DNA of 38,198 nt from an uncultured Roseovarius sp. Its GTDB lineage: Bacteria; Pseudomonadota; Alphaproteobacteria; Rhodobacterales; Rhodobacteraceae. Under the pieces are notes generated by a model. That model saw only the letters and a list, made by a program, of their open reading frames with translations, had not been told where the DNA came from and made no database searches. Below are positions 8,816 through 17,564 of the stretch, piece by piece. The stretch is taken from assembly GCF_947259555.1 (NCBI RefSeq), contig NZ_CAMYMD010000085.1:1-38198 (forward strand), in the 5' to 3' direction. The position numbers and the translations under genes were made by a program. Each line of letters opens with the position of its first letter. Positions within the stretch are counted from its first letter, which is position 1.

Positions 8816-9430
8816 CTACCCGAGCATCCGTATCAAATCCGCAATGCCGCGCACCTGCATCTTCTCGCGAATGCGCGAGCGGTGCACCTCGATGGTCCGG
8901 CGACTTATACCAAGCTCGGCGGCGATCTCCTTGTTGAGCTTTCCAAGCAGCATGTGGCGCAGCACCTCTTGCTCGCGCTCGGTCAATTTCGCCAGACGGC
9001 TGGACACGATCTTCTTCGGCAATTCCGGGGGGGCCCGGTTGGCCAGCAGGCCACCGGCCAATTCAATCGCCTCCAAGAGCCGGTCCGCCTCCGTCGGCTT
9101 CTCGATAAAGTCGATGGCACCGGCCCGCATCGCCTGCACCGCGATCGGCACATCGCCATGCGCCGTGACGATGATAATGGGAATGTCGATGCCCATCTCG
9201 GTCAGTTGTGCCTGTAATTTCATACCGCTCATCCCGGGCAGCCGAACATCGAGCAGCAGGCACCCCAAACGCTCCGGGTCGAATTTCGCAAGGAAATCCT
9301 CCGCCGATTCGCACGGAACGCTCGCATACCCATGCGCAGACAGCAGCGCGCAAAAGGATCGCAGTACAGGCGCGTCGTCTTCGACGACGTAAACATAAAA
9401 CTCGGGCTCAGGCTCAGGTCTGTTCGCCAT
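8816..9430 (-). CDS. FixJ-like response regulator (receiver plus LuxR-type HTH)
   Basis: This 204-residue protein has a receiver domain (about 10-125) with E17/D18/D19, phospho-acceptor D61 in LLLDVRLPG and the lysine of FIEKPT. A LuxR/FixJ helix-turn-helix at about 140-200 contains LTEREQEVL, NKEIAAELGISRRTIEVHR and REKM. It is therefore a phosphorylation-controlled transcription factor. Its ATG at 9430 follows GAGGGTG and lies inside the last codons of the phytochrome kinase gene, a 17-base overlap that signals coupled translation. The kinase has a FixL-type transmitter, so this regulator is its natural target. An in-frame ATG further upstream (9505) lies deep inside the kinase gene and is unlikely. 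Target genes are unknown. The nearby B12-type regulator and fnrL/hemN are reasonable places to look for its sites. Confidence 0.93.
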   Translation of the reverse strand: MANRPEPEPEFYVYVVEDDAPVLRSFCALLSAHGYASVPCESAEDFLAKFDPERLGCLLLDVRLPGMSGMKLQAQLTEMGIDIPIIIVTAHGDVPIAVQAMRAGAIDFIEKPTEADRLLEAIELAGGLLANRAPPELPKKIVSSRLAKLTEREQEVLRHMLLGKLNKEIAAELGISRRTIEVHRSRIREKMQVRGIADLIRMLG

Positions 9431-11708
9431 GTGCACCCTCAATCGGCAACTGAAACACGAAGACCGCGCCGTTTTTCGTGGGTTCCGACCAGATCCGACC
9501 CTCATGTGCTTCGATGATGGAACGACATAAGGAAAGCCCTATACCCATCCCCTGAGTTGTCGACGTGTAAAATGGCTCAAACAGGTGGTTGTGCTGCTCC
9601 GGCAGCACCCCGTGCCCGGTATCGCGGACATAGACCTTGACCGATTGCCCCGCTCGTATCACTTCGACGGTCAGTTTCTGCATATCCGAGCCTTGCATCG
9701 CCGCGATGCTGTTTCGCGCAAGATTGAGCACCACCTGACCGATCTGGACGGGGTCGGCCATCACACGAAGATTATCGTGATCCAGCAACAGGTTGACCTG
9801 AAGCCTAGGCAACTCGACAGACACAAGCGCAAGGTCGATGCCCTGCCGGATGGCCTTGTTCAGGTCGATATACTCGGCGTTGAGATCGCCCGCAGATATG
9901 AAATTGCGCATGCGCCGCATCAGGTCGCCGGCTCGCGTCGTCTCGGCAACCGCTTCGTCGATGAGTTGCGCGGCCCGCTCAGGTATGTCCACTTCGGCAT
10001 TCCTCAATTCCTGACGGCAGGCGCTGATAAAATTGGAAATCGCGGACAGGGGCTGATTCAGTTCATGCGCGATCGCCGAGGCGAGTTCACCCATCGAGCT
10101 GGCCCTGGAAGCATCGAGAAGAGCATGGCGCAATCGGACTTCCTGCGCTTGCGCGGCCCTTTGCGCTTCGAGCGCGGCACGCTCGTGTTCGAGACTGTTC
10201 AGGGCGAAAAGCGCCCGGCGCAAAATCCGCAGCGCATCGCGGTCCATCGTATCGAATGGCCGACTTTGCCCGTGCCGTTCTTCGCGCCACAACGCAAATG
10301 ACCCCCGCGGCGAGAGCCGCGTGATCCCGTCCTCCGTGGTCGTCTCGACCTTGTCGGGTTTGCCTGCCCATCGGATTGTCTGCTCAAAATCGCTGCGCAA
10401 AAAGACAAGGTAATCCCGGCCATCATCAGACAGATCGAGAAGCGCGGCCCCGGCTGCGATCTTCAACTGCTCCTGACCTATCTCCAGATGCTCCGAGAGG
10501 CACGAGGTCGTCGCCACACCATCGGCCTGCAACGTCCTCAGACCGGAAAAGTTGACGGACTTGTCCGGAACCGACCCGAACGCGACATGGTCGTTACCTA
10601 GCACGAGCAACAGGCCCTGCGCATCGATCAGCTCCATCAGGACAGATGCCCAGCCGTTGACGAGAGCTCGCAACGATGTACCGCCACGGGCTTGTTGCTC
10701 AATGCGAAAGGCCGTCTTTTCCGCGGCGATACTCTTTTGCAGCTGATTGGTGCTTTCGATGCTTTGCAACAGCGCCGAAGTCGTGCTGCCAAGCAGCTCC
10801 GCGAATCTTAGACGGCTCGAAGGAATCTCGCGTGGTTCGTAATGATGGCACGCGACGAGCCCCCAGAGTTGATTATGTGTGACCAGCGAAATCGACAAAC
10901 TCGCCGCCACCCCCATGTTGTTGAGATATTCGACATGGACCGGGGCAACCGCGCGCAGCTTGGAAAATGTAAGGTCCAACGGGCGCATGGCGTCCGCATC
11001 GGCGGTGGCCCCTGTGCGGCTGAGGATCGGCACACGCACGCTGTTGATGTCCGGGATCGACCGCACCACGTTCAGCAGGAAATGCCGCCGTGCCGGATCG
11101 GGAATGTCGGATGCGGGATAGTGCAGCCCGAGAAAGCTGTCCGGCCGGTTGGTGCTTTCGGCGATGACCTCGCCGTGCTTGTCCTCGGCAAACCTGTAGA
11201 TCATCACCCGGTCGAACCCGGTCACGTCGCGGATGATCCGCGCGCTCGCGTTGGCCAGCTCCTCCAGTGCACCCGGTTTGACCAGTTCCGAGATGAACTC
11301 GCGGCGCAGATATTCATCTTCCCAGACACGCGTCGGGGCGGGCTCCGGGTGCAGAAGCTCAAGAATGATGTACCCGTTATTGCGATGCGACAGGCATTCG
11401 AGATTGATCTGCGTACCATCCGGCCCCGGAAAGCTGATGAACCATGGGCTTAGGAGTTCCGGGGTTGATGGTTCCCGCGTCAGGGTGCAAAGCTGCCTCG
11501 CATTCTCACGTCCGATGACCTCGGCGATCTCCTTGCCAAGTATCTGCTCGGGCCCGGCTCCGACAAATGACGCCGTGTTCTTACTCGCGAATTCGACAAC
11601 AAAGTGGTCGGCGTCGATTGCAATCAGCGCACCATGCGGCTGAACCGCACCAATCAGATGGATCGGCTCCTGATCGCAGGTGTCGAGATTGACCGTGTCC
11701 AGTGTCAC
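9414..11708 (-). CDS. bphP: Bacteriophytochrome sensor histidine kinase
   Basis: This 764-residue red/far-red photoreceptor kinase has a PAS domain starting with TCDQEPIHLIGAVQPHG. Its cysteine (C11 with the start used here) is the biliverdin-attaching cysteine of bacterial phytochromes. The GAF domain holds PASDIP (residues 198-203, D201), the hallmark bilin-pocket motif. A PHY domain follows with SPRGSF in the tongue. The transmitter carries H548 in IAHELNQPL, the FixL-type HisKA form, then an ATPase domain with NLARNSI, DTGHG and GMGIGL. I start at GTG 11708: its GTGA overlaps the heme oxygenase stop codon, GAGGG precedes it, and this brings the N terminus close to other phytochromes. An in-frame ATG at 11759 would overlap the previous gene by 55 bases. 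No membrane segment is present. Signal output should go to the overlapping FixJ-like regulator. Confidence 0.93.
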   Translation of the reverse strand: MTLDTVNLDTCDQEPIHLIGAVQPHGALIAIDADHFVVEFASKNTASFVGAGPEQILGKEIAEVIGRENARQLCTLTREPSTPELLSPWFISFPGPDGTQINLECLSHRNNGYIILELLHPEPAPTRVWEDEYLRREFISELVKPGALEELANASARIIRDVTGFDRVMIYRFAEDKHGEVIAESTNRPDSFLGLHYPASDIPDPARRHFLLNVVRSIPDINSVRVPILSRTGATADADAMRPLDLTFSKLRAVAPVHVEYLNNMGVAASLSISLVTHNQLWGLVACHHYEPREIPSSRLRFAELLGSTTSALLQSIESTNQLQKSIAAEKTAFRIEQQARGGTSLRALVNGWASVLMELIDAQGLLLVLGNDHVAFGSVPDKSVNFSGLRTLQADGVATTSCLSEHLEIGQEQLKIAAGAALLDLSDDGRDYLVFLRSDFEQTIRWAGKPDKVETTTEDGITRLSPRGSFALWREERHGQSRPFDTMDRDALRILRRALFALNSLEHERAALEAQRAAQAQEVRLRHALLDASRASSMGELASAIAHELNQPLSAISNFISACRQELRNAEVDIPERAAQLIDEAVAETTRAGDLMRRMRNFISAGDLNAEYIDLNKAIRQGIDLALVSVELPRLQVNLLLDHDNLRVMADPVQIGQVVLNLARNSIAAMQGSDMQKLTVEVIRAGQSVKVYVRDTGHGVLPEQHNHLFEPFYTSTTQGMGIGLSLCRSIIEAHEGRIWSEPTKNGAVFVFQLPIEGAHGEQT

Positions 11709-12418
11709 GGTACCCTCGAAACAGCCGCGGCGTGTGACCGGTCGAGCGGGGCAAGCCACTCAGCCAAAAGCCGAAACGTATCAAAGGCCCCTGTCTTCAG
11801 GTCGTTCACGGCGGCCCCCTCCCCCTCCAGAGACTCAAGGTATCTATTGGTCATCGGCCAGCGTCGCCCCCCCTCGGCCCGGCACCACGACCAGAAACGC
11901 CGACCGGCCGGATCATCGCTGGCAAGCAGCCTGCATACCGCCCGGTCGATGCGCGCGCCCCCGAGTGTCGCACCCTCGATCACGTAGAGCACGCCGCCAA
12001 GCGTTGCGGCAGAGACAATCCCGTACGCCTCGTCGCATTGCGGGCTCTCTTCAATCGTCTCGGCGCTCAAACCAAGGTCGAGCATGTCCTGCGCCAGCAG
12101 CCCGGAGCGGCTGGCATATGTGTAACCGGTGCGGCCAGCCTCGTCGCTCAACAACACCCGTCTAATTGCGCGGTCAAGCGGTTGGTAAAACCCGTAGAGC
12201 CGCCGGGTCAATTCACGGTACTCGCCCAGGCTCAGGCTCTGACTGAACAGCGCCATAAAACAGGAATGCTCGTGCAACCGTTCATGTTGGCAATGCGTGT
12301 ACTCACGCAGCTCTTCGCGCAAAGTGACATTCCGAGGTAGACCCTGAGCCGTCTGCACGCACCACTCCAAAGTTGGATTTGTCATTACAGATGATAGCTT
12401 AGCACGAATTTCCTGCAT
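11705..12418 (-). CDS. bphO: Heme oxygenase of the phytochrome operon
   Basis: This protein of up to 237 residues is a bacterial heme oxygenase that opens heme to biliverdin, iron and carbon monoxide. It shows the N-terminal helix with LREYTHCQHERLH, where H45 is the probable proximal heme ligand, and the distal glycine-rich helix in LYVIEGATLGGARI. It is the first gene of the operon. Its stop codon overlaps the GTG start of the phytochrome gene (GTGA), so chromophore enzyme and photoreceptor are made together. The start is uncertain: ATG 12418 and ATG 12385 both lack a good ribosome site, and homology begins only around residue 32, so a shorter protein is possible. An imperfect palindrome touches ATG 12418 and could be an operator if translation begins further in. 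Confidence 0.9.
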   Translation of the reverse strand: MQEIRAKLSSVMTNPTLEWCVQTAQGLPRNVTLREELREYTHCQHERLHEHSCFMALFSQSLSLGEYRELTRRLYGFYQPLDRAIRRVLLSDEAGRTGYTYASRSGLLAQDMLDLGLSAETIEESPQCDEAYGIVSAATLGGVLYVIEGATLGGARIDRAVCRLLASDDPAGRRFWSWCRAEGGRRWPMTNRYLESLEGEGAAVNDLKTGAFDTFRLLAEWLAPLDRSHAAAVSRVP

Positions 12419-12435
12419 CCAACAATTATCGTTGG
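12419..12435. promoter_or_regulatory. Imperfect palindrome before the heme oxygenase gene
   Basis: CCAACAAT and ATCGTTGG form a 17-base inverted repeat with one mismatch per arm around a central T. It sits directly upstream of the first ATG of the phytochrome operon, where a repressor or activator could bind. No regulator is identified and chance occurrence is possible. Confidence 0.3.
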
Positions 12436-12607
12436 GGCACCAAGAACACGGCAGGATGCCGCCGCCAAAGCCGCTTGATCAGCCGCCGGAAATCATCGAC
12501 GATACCGGCCCGATCCAAGTGACCGAAAGCGGTGAAATCTACGGCAAATACGCGGAGAGGTCAGTCGGAAATGTCTGCGGCAGCCTGCAAGACACCGGCC
12601 GCACGCC

Positions 12608-13354
12608 TCAGATCAGCATGCCGCCATCACTGTCATCGCCCGCCTCTTCCAGCAGGCGATTGAAATCGGGGATCGTCACCCGGCGTTTGCCTTCGAGCGA
12701 GATAACCCCGTCCTTCTTGAGCGCCGAGACCTGACGGCTCACGGTTTCCAGCGTCAGCCCCAGATAATCGGCCATAGCCTCGCGCGTCAGCGGAAGGTCA
12801 AAGACCAGCGGCCCGCGCATCCCCTGCATGCTGAGCGCCGCATCGCGCCGGGCGATGATCGCGATCAGCGAGGCAATCTTTTCCCGCGCCGTCTTGCGAC
12901 CCAGAACCAGCATCCATTCCCGCGCCGCATCAAGCTCGTCGAGCGTCATTTCCAGAAGGCGCTGCGCGATATGCGGCGTGCGCACCATCATTTCCTCAAA
13001 CGGCTTCTTGCGAAAGCAGCACATCACGATGTCGGTTGTGGCCACCACGTTATAGGCAGAGCTGTCGCGCCCCGGGCGACCGACGAAATCACTCGGCAAG
13101 AGCAGGCCCACCATCTGTGTGCGCCCATCCTCCATGGTCTGGGTCAACGTCGCGATACCGGTCACGACAGAGCCCACAAAATCCATCGGATCGCCTGACC
13201 ATATCAGCGTCTGACCGGCCTCGTAGCTGCGATAATACTTGATCCGGTCGAGCTGCTCCAGCTCGTCCATTTCACACCGCGCGCACACGGCCCGATGCCG
13301 GATCGGGCAATCTCCACAATCATGCGGAACAGCGGGGGCTCTTTCTTTCAGCAT
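12608..13354 (-). CDS. fnrL: FnrL, oxygen-sensing Crp/Fnr-family regulator
   Basis: This 248-residue FNR-type regulator has the N-terminal cysteine group CGDCPIRHRAVCARC (C13, C16, C24, C27), which with one internal cysteine in DIVMCC would hold an oxygen-labile [4Fe-4S] cluster. A cyclic-nucleotide-like fold occupies about 35-150. A helix-turn-helix at about 190-215 contains REAMADYLGLTLETVSRQ, with the E..SR contacts typical of TTGAT half-sites. In Rhodobacter, FnrL switches on heme synthesis, high-affinity oxidase and photosynthesis genes when oxygen falls. It is divergent from hemN, and an FNR-type box lies in the 73 bases between the two starts, as expected for joint or autogenous control. 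Confidence 0.95.
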   Translation of the reverse strand: MLKERAPAVPHDCGDCPIRHRAVCARCEMDELEQLDRIKYYRSYEAGQTLIWSGDPMDFVGSVVTGIATLTQTMEDGRTQMVGLLLPSDFVGRPGRDSSAYNVVATTDIVMCCFRKKPFEEMMVRTPHIAQRLLEMTLDELDAAREWMLVLGRKTAREKIASLIAIIARRDAALSMQGMRGPLVFDLPLTREAMADYLGLTLETVSRQVSALKKDGVISLEGKRRVTIPDFNRLLEEAGDDSDGGMLI

Positions 13355-13377
13355 CGCGGTGTCACTTTTTTCGTATC

Positions 13378-13391
13378 TTGATCTGGGTCAA
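13378..13391. promoter_or_regulatory. FNR-type box between fnrL and hemN
   Basis: TTGAT-CTGG-GTCAA differs from the FNR consensus TTGAT-N4-ATCAA in one base. Its centre is 43.5 bases before the hemN ATG and 30.5 bases before the fnrL ATG. FnrL control of hemN is established in Rhodobacter, so this is the probable site. The same box could also repress or tune fnrL itself. Confidence 0.8.
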
Positions 13392-13427
13392 GGCTCAGGC
13401 CCGAGGATCTTTGTTAACGGTAGGGAC

Positions 13428-14783
13428 ATGGATACGCAAACTCAACTAGGCAAACTGGGTCTTTTTGACGCCAAAGTGCCCCGATACACCAGCTACCCAA
13501 CCGCACCCCACTTCAATCGCGATGTGGGACAGGATCAGTTTAGCGATTGGATCACGGCTATACCAGTGGGTGCAGAGATTTCTCTGTATGTCCATGTCCC
13601 CTTTTGCCGACGGCTGTGCTGGTTCTGCGCCTGCCGCACACAAGGCACCCAGAGTGACAAGCCGGTACAGGCCTATCTTGAAACCCTGAAAACCGAGATC
13701 GCGATGCTCGGCGCACAACTGCCCAAGGGCGTGCGCCTGTCGCGGTTGCATTGGGGCGGCGGTACACCGACGCTGTTGTCACCCGGCATGATGAACGAAC
13801 TGGCAGGTGCCATTCGCGATATCGCCCCCTTTACCGAGACCACCGAGTTTTCGGTCGAGATCGACCCGAACGAGATTGACGGCCCCCGCCTCGACGCGCT
13901 TGCCGCCGCGGGCATGAATCGCGCCTCTATCGGGGTGCAGGATTTTGACGAGGAAATCCAGAAAAGCATCGGACGCCTGCAAGGCTATGACATCACCCGT
14001 TGGGCCGCCGAGGAGATCCGCGCCCGTGGCGTGGCCAGCCTCAACGCCGATATCCTCTATGGCCTGCCGCACCAGACCAAGGCGCGAATCACCGAAAGCG
14101 TGCAGAAACTCCTGTCGCTCAACCCGGACCGCGTCGCGCTCTATGGCTATGCGCATGTGCCCTGGATGGCCAAGCGCCAGCAGATGATCCCGTCAGATGC
14201 TCTCCCCACCCCGCAAGAGCGCCTCGCGCTGTTCGAGACAGCACGTCAACTCTTCCTGTGGGACAATTACGACGAGATCGGCATCGACCATTTCGCGACC
14301 AAGGATGACGGGCTCAGCGTGGCACAAAAGGCCGGTCGCCTGCGGCGCAATTTCCAGGGCTACACCGATGACACAGCCGAGGCGCTGATCGGGCTCGGGG
14401 CCTCGTCGATCTCGCGCTTTCCGCAAGGCTACGCGCAGAACGCCCCCGCCACCGGGGCCCATACCGCAGCCATCCGCGAGGGGCGTTTCTCGACCACGCG
14501 GGGGCATGTATTCTCGGACGACGACAGACTGCGGTCGCGGCTGATCGAACAGTTGATGTGCGAATTCCGCATCGACGCCGCCGAGATCACCCGTGACTTC
14601 GAGATCTCAAGCGCGGCACTGCACGACATGCTCTCGAAGGTGGCGCGCGCCTACGCCGGACACCTCAAGCTCGATGACAGCGGCCTGTTCATCCCGCAAG
14701 AGGCGCGCCCCCTGACCCGGATGATCGCCCGGCAGTTCGACACCTACGAGATGAACGAACAGGGTCACAGCTCGGCGATCTGA
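13428..14783 (+). CDS. hemN: Oxygen-independent coproporphyrinogen III oxidase
   Basis: This 451-residue radical-SAM enzyme decarboxylates coproporphyrinogen III to protoporphyrinogen IX without oxygen, a late step of heme and bacteriochlorophyll synthesis in the cytoplasm. The cluster motif CRRLCWFCAC gives C60, C64, C67 for the [4Fe-4S] cluster and C69, the extra cysteine seen in true HemN rather than HemW. PRYTSYPTAPHF near residue 18, HWGGGTPT and DILYGLPHQT are family blocks. I start at ATG 13428 behind TAGGGA. The frame stays open about 190 bases further upstream, but that part overlaps fnrL and the FNR box. Its last 19 bases overlap the 3' end of the convergent yejF gene, leaving no room for a terminator between them. 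Confidence 0.95.
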   Translation: MDTQTQLGKLGLFDAKVPRYTSYPTAPHFNRDVGQDQFSDWITAIPVGAEISLYVHVPFCRRLCWFCACRTQGTQSDKPVQAYLETLKTEIAMLGAQLPKGVRLSRLHWGGGTPTLLSPGMMNELAGAIRDIAPFTETTEFSVEIDPNEIDGPRLDALAAAGMNRASIGVQDFDEEIQKSIGRLQGYDITRWAAEEIRARGVASLNADILYGLPHQTKARITESVQKLLSLNPDRVALYGYAHVPWMAKRQQMIPSDALPTPQERLALFETARQLFLWDNYDEIGIDHFATKDDGLSVAQKAGRLRRNFQGYTDDTAEALIGLGASSISRFPQGYAQNAPATGAHTAAIREGRFSTTRGHVFSDDDRLRSRLIEQLMCEFRIDAAEITRDFEISSAALHDMLSKVARAYAGHLKLDDSGLFIPQEARPLTRMIARQFDTYEMNEQGHSSAI

Positions 14784-16384
14784 CCGGGCTGTGCCTCTCC
14801 CCGCCCTTCCATTGAGGCGGCCAGCAATGTGCGCGCATACTCGGTCTGCGGCGACGTGAACAGCGCCTCGGCCCCGCCCGCCTCGACGACATCGCCATCC
14901 TTCATCACCAGCACCCGGTGGCTCATGGCGCGTACCACGTGCAGGTCATGGCTGATGAAAAGATAGGCCAGCCCGTATTTCACCTGCAAATCGCGCAACA
15001 GGTCCACGATCTGCACCTGCACCGTCATATCAAGCGCGCTTGTCGGCTCGTCCAGAACCACCAGCTTGGGCCGCAGGATCATGGCGCGGGCGATGGCGAT
15101 CCGCTGCCGCTGCCCGCCGGAAAACTCATGTGGATAGCGGTCCATCGTGACGGGGTTGAGGCCCACCTCCTCCATCACCTCGGCGACCAGTTCGCGCTGC
15201 GGCCGCCCACCCGGATTGCCATGCACACCCAGCCCCTCGGCGATGATCTGCGCGGCGGTCATGCGGGGCGACAGGCTACCGAACGGATCCTGAAAGACGA
15301 TCTGCATCTGCGCGCGGCGCTTGCGCAAGTCTCGCGTCGACCAGCCATGCACATCCTCACCGACAAAGCGGATCTGCCCCTGCGACGCGATCAGCCGCAT
15401 GATGGCAAGCGCCAGCGTCGTCTTGCCCGAGCCACTCTCGCCCACGATACCAAGCGTCTCCCCCGCCCTGACCTGCAACGTGGCGGCGTTGACCGCCTTA
15501 ACATGGCCGACGGTGCGCTTGAGAAACCCCTTTTGAATGGGGAACCACACGCGCAAATCCCGTGTTTCCGCCACCACCTCCGCGCCCTCGGGCACCGGCG
15601 CGGGCTTGCCGACGGCCTGCGCCCCCAGCAGTTTGCGCGTATAGTCATGTTTCGGCGCGGCAAAGACCTCGTCCACCGTCCCCGCCTCGACGATCTCGCC
15701 ATCCTTCATCACGCAGACCTTGTCGGCGATGCGCCGGACGATCCCCAGATCATGGGTGATGAAGAGCAGCCCCATGCCCTCGTCGCGCTTGAGATTGGCG
15801 AGCAGTTCCAGAATCTGCGCCTGAATGGTTACGTCGAGCGCCGTGGTCGGCTCATCCGCAATCAGGATGTCGGGCTTGTTGGCCAGCGCCATGGCGATCA
15901 TCACGCGCTGCCGCTGCCCGCCCGACAGCTGATGCGGATAGGCCCCGAGACGGCTTGCCGCATCGCGGATGCCGACCCGCTTCAGCAGTTCCACGATCCG
16001 TGCCTGCGCGGCATCGCCAGTCAGCGCCTGATGCAACTCAAGGCTCTCGCGCAGCTGCTTTTCCAGCGTGTGCAGCGGGTTGAGCGAGGTCATCGGCTCC
16101 TGAAAGATAAAGCTGATATCGTTGCCGCGCACCTGCCGCAGACGTTTGTCATCGGCGCCGATCATTTCCTGCCCTGCATAGGTGACGCTGCCCGTCACCT
16201 CCGCCGAGGCCCCCAACAGCGACACGGTCGAGAGCGCGGTGACCGATTTGCCCGACCCGCTTTCGCCCACCAGCGCCACCGTCTCGCCCCGGTCGACACT
16301 GAACGACACGCCCTTGACCGCCGGGATCAATTGCCCGTCCTGCCGGAAACTCACCCGCAGATCACTGACCGTCAGCACACTCAT
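14765..16384 (-). CDS. yejF: Peptide ABC transporter, fused double ATPase (YejF type)
   Basis: This 539-residue protein is the energy subunit of an oligopeptide importer, on the cytoplasmic side of the membrane. It holds two complete ATP-binding cassettes. The first (about 5-255) has [23 protein letters not shown] and [13 protein letters not shown]. The second (about 275-525) has [24 protein letters not shown] and [12 protein letters not shown]. Fusion of both halves is the YejF arrangement, as opposed to separate DppD/DppF. It is the last gene of the yejABEF order read on the minus strand. Its ATG overlaps the yejE stop codon (ATGA), showing translational coupling. In Escherichia coli this system imports microcin C and peptides; the natural cargo here is unknown. 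Confidence 0.94.
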   Translation of the reverse strand: MSVLTVSDLRVSFRQDGQLIPAVKGVSFSVDRGETVALVGESGSGKSVTALSTVSLLGASAEVTGSVTYAGQEMIGADDKRLRQVRGNDISFIFQEPMTSLNPLHTLEKQLRESLELHQALTGDAAQARIVELLKRVGIRDAASRLGAYPHQLSGGQRQRVMIAMALANKPDILIADEPTTALDVTIQAQILELLANLKRDEGMGLLFITHDLGIVRRIADKVCVMKDGEIVEAGTVDEVFAAPKHDYTRKLLGAQAVGKPAPVPEGAEVVAETRDLRVWFPIQKGFLKRTVGHVKAVNAATLQVRAGETLGIVGESGSGKTTLALAIMRLIASQGQIRFVGEDVHGWSTRDLRKRRAQMQIVFQDPFGSLSPRMTAAQIIAEGLGVHGNPGGRPQRELVAEVMEEVGLNPVTMDRYPHEFSGGQRQRIAIARAMILRPKLVVLDEPTSALDMTVQVQIVDLLRDLQVKYGLAYLFISHDLHVVRAMSHRVLVMKDGDVVEAGGAEALFTSPQTEYARTLLAASMEGRGEAQPGQIAEL

Positions 16385-17490
16385 TCAAACGTCTTTCTGG
16401 GATCGAACGCGTCGCGCACGCCCTCAAAGATGAACACCAAGAGCGACAGCATGATGGCAAAGGCGAAAAACGCGGTGAAGGCAAGCCACGGGGCTTGCAG
16501 GTTTTGCTTGGCCTGTAGCGTCAACTCCCCCAGCGAGGGCGAGGAGGACGGCAAGCCGAAGCCGAGGAAATCCAGACCCGCAAGCAGCGAGATCGTCCCG
16601 GTGATCACAAACGGCAGCATCGTCAGCGTCGCCACCATCGCATTGGGCAGCATGTGGCGGAACATGATGGTGATGTTGCTGACGCCCAGAGCCTTGGCCG
16701 CCCGCACATATTCGAGATTGCGCGCACGCAGGAACTCGGCCCGCACCACGCCCACAAGGGCCATCCAGCCAAACAGCACCGTGATCACGACCAACAGCCA
16801 GAAACTTCTCGGCAGGATCGCAAAGAGGATGATGATGACATAAAGCTGCGGGGTCGACGCCCAGATCTCGATGATCCGCTGAAAGATCAGGTCTGTTCGC
16901 CCGCCGAAATAGCCCTGCACCGCGCCCGCAAAAACCCCGATCACCGAAGACAGCAACGTCACGATCAGCGTAAACATCACCGACAGGCGGAACCCGTAGA
17001 TCACCCGCGCCAGCACGTCGCGCTTGGTGTCATCGGTACCCAGCCAGTTCTGCTCATTGGGCGGCAGGGGGGCCGCACCCGGCCGGTCCACGGTGGTGTC
17101 ATAGCTGTAGGGGATCGGCGGCCAGATCGCCCAGCCGCGCACGATCTCCTCGCCCTCGACCACCCCATCCTCGGCATCCGCGATCACGCCTTCGGGGTCG
17201 TCGAAACAGATATCAAGCCCGCCAGTGGCGATCAGGCATTGCACCTCGGGGTCGCGATAGATCGCCTCGGTCTGGAAATCGCCGCCAAAGGCCGTCTCCG
17301 GGTAGAACCGAAAAATCGGCGCGTAGACCTCGCCGCGATACTGCACGAGGATCGGTTTGTCATTGGCCACGAACTCGGCAAAGAGCGTGACCGTGAAGAT
17401 CACCGAAAACAGGATCAGTGACCAGAACGCCCGCCCGTTGCGCCGGAAATTACGCCAGCGGCGCTGGTTCAGAGGGGACAGCCGGATCAC
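16381..17490 (-). CDS. yejE: Peptide ABC transporter permease (YejE type)
   Basis: This 369-residue inner-membrane permease has an N-terminal anchor at about 18-40 and a large periplasmic loop containing IGTGG/CFDDPEGV-like segments. Its membrane core holds the binding-protein-dependent transport signature near RAAKALGVSNITIMFRHMLP. It pairs with the upstream permease to form the channel. I start at GTG 17490 (VIRLSPLNQRRW), because AAGGAGG stands six to seven bases before it and similarity to YejE begins there. The frame is open further upstream, but through a repeat element. That repeat ends in, and seems to supply, the ribosome site. The stop codon overlaps the next gene's start. Confidence 0.92.
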   Translation of the reverse strand: MIRLSPLNQRRWRNFRRNGRAFWSLILFSVIFTVTLFAEFVANDKPILVQYRGEVYAPIFRFYPETAFGGDFQTEAIYRDPEVQCLIATGGLDICFDDPEGVIADAEDGVVEGEEIVRGWAIWPPIPYSYDTTVDRPGAAPLPPNEQNWLGTDDTKRDVLARVIYGFRLSVMFTLIVTLLSSVIGVFAGAVQGYFGGRTDLIFQRIIEIWASTPQLYVIIILFAILPRSFWLLVVITVLFGWMALVGVVRAEFLRARNLEYVRAAKALGVSNITIMFRHMLPNAMVATLTMLPFVITGTISLLAGLDFLGFGLPSSSPSLGELTLQAKQNLQAPWLAFTAFFAFAIMLSLLVFIFEGVRDAFDPRKTFE

Positions 17491-17496
17491 CGCGCC

Positions 17497-17564
17497 CCTC
17501 CTTCTTCTGGCCGGAAATATCCCGGGGGAGTCGCGCCGCAGGCGCGGCGGGGGCAGCGCCCCCA
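17497..17564 (-). repeat. Rhodobacterales-type intergenic repeat with two hairpins inside the yej operon
   Basis: Two GC-rich hairpins lie side by side: CGCGCC/GGCGCG at 17532-17546 with a GCA loop, and GGGGGC/GCCCCC at 17549-17563 with an AGC loop. On the minus strand they are followed by CTCCCCCGGGATATTTCCGG and CCAGAAGAAGG. From memory this combination is a dispersed repeat found at many intergenic sites in Rhodobacteraceae; I saw no second copy in this window. It lies between yejB and yejE. It could shape message stability or relative expression of the two permeases. Confidence 0.7.

Noticed and set aside
12432..12734. A plus-strand frame starting before and running into the fnrL 3' end (MGHQEHGRMPPPKPLDQ...)
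   Set aside because: The first part, to about 12600, has a protein-like look (PPEIIDDTGPIQVTESGE), but no start signal or known family, and the rest is antisense to fnrL. It may be a worn gene remnant; not strong enough to list.
16621..16640. GTGATCACAA resembling the sucC palindrome
   Set aside because: It is a single partial copy inside the yejE coding region, with no second copy nearby.
14918..16843. A 641-codon plus-strand open frame opposite yejF and yejE
   Set aside because: Antisense shadow of the transporter genes, with His/Arg/Gln-rich composition and no known motif.
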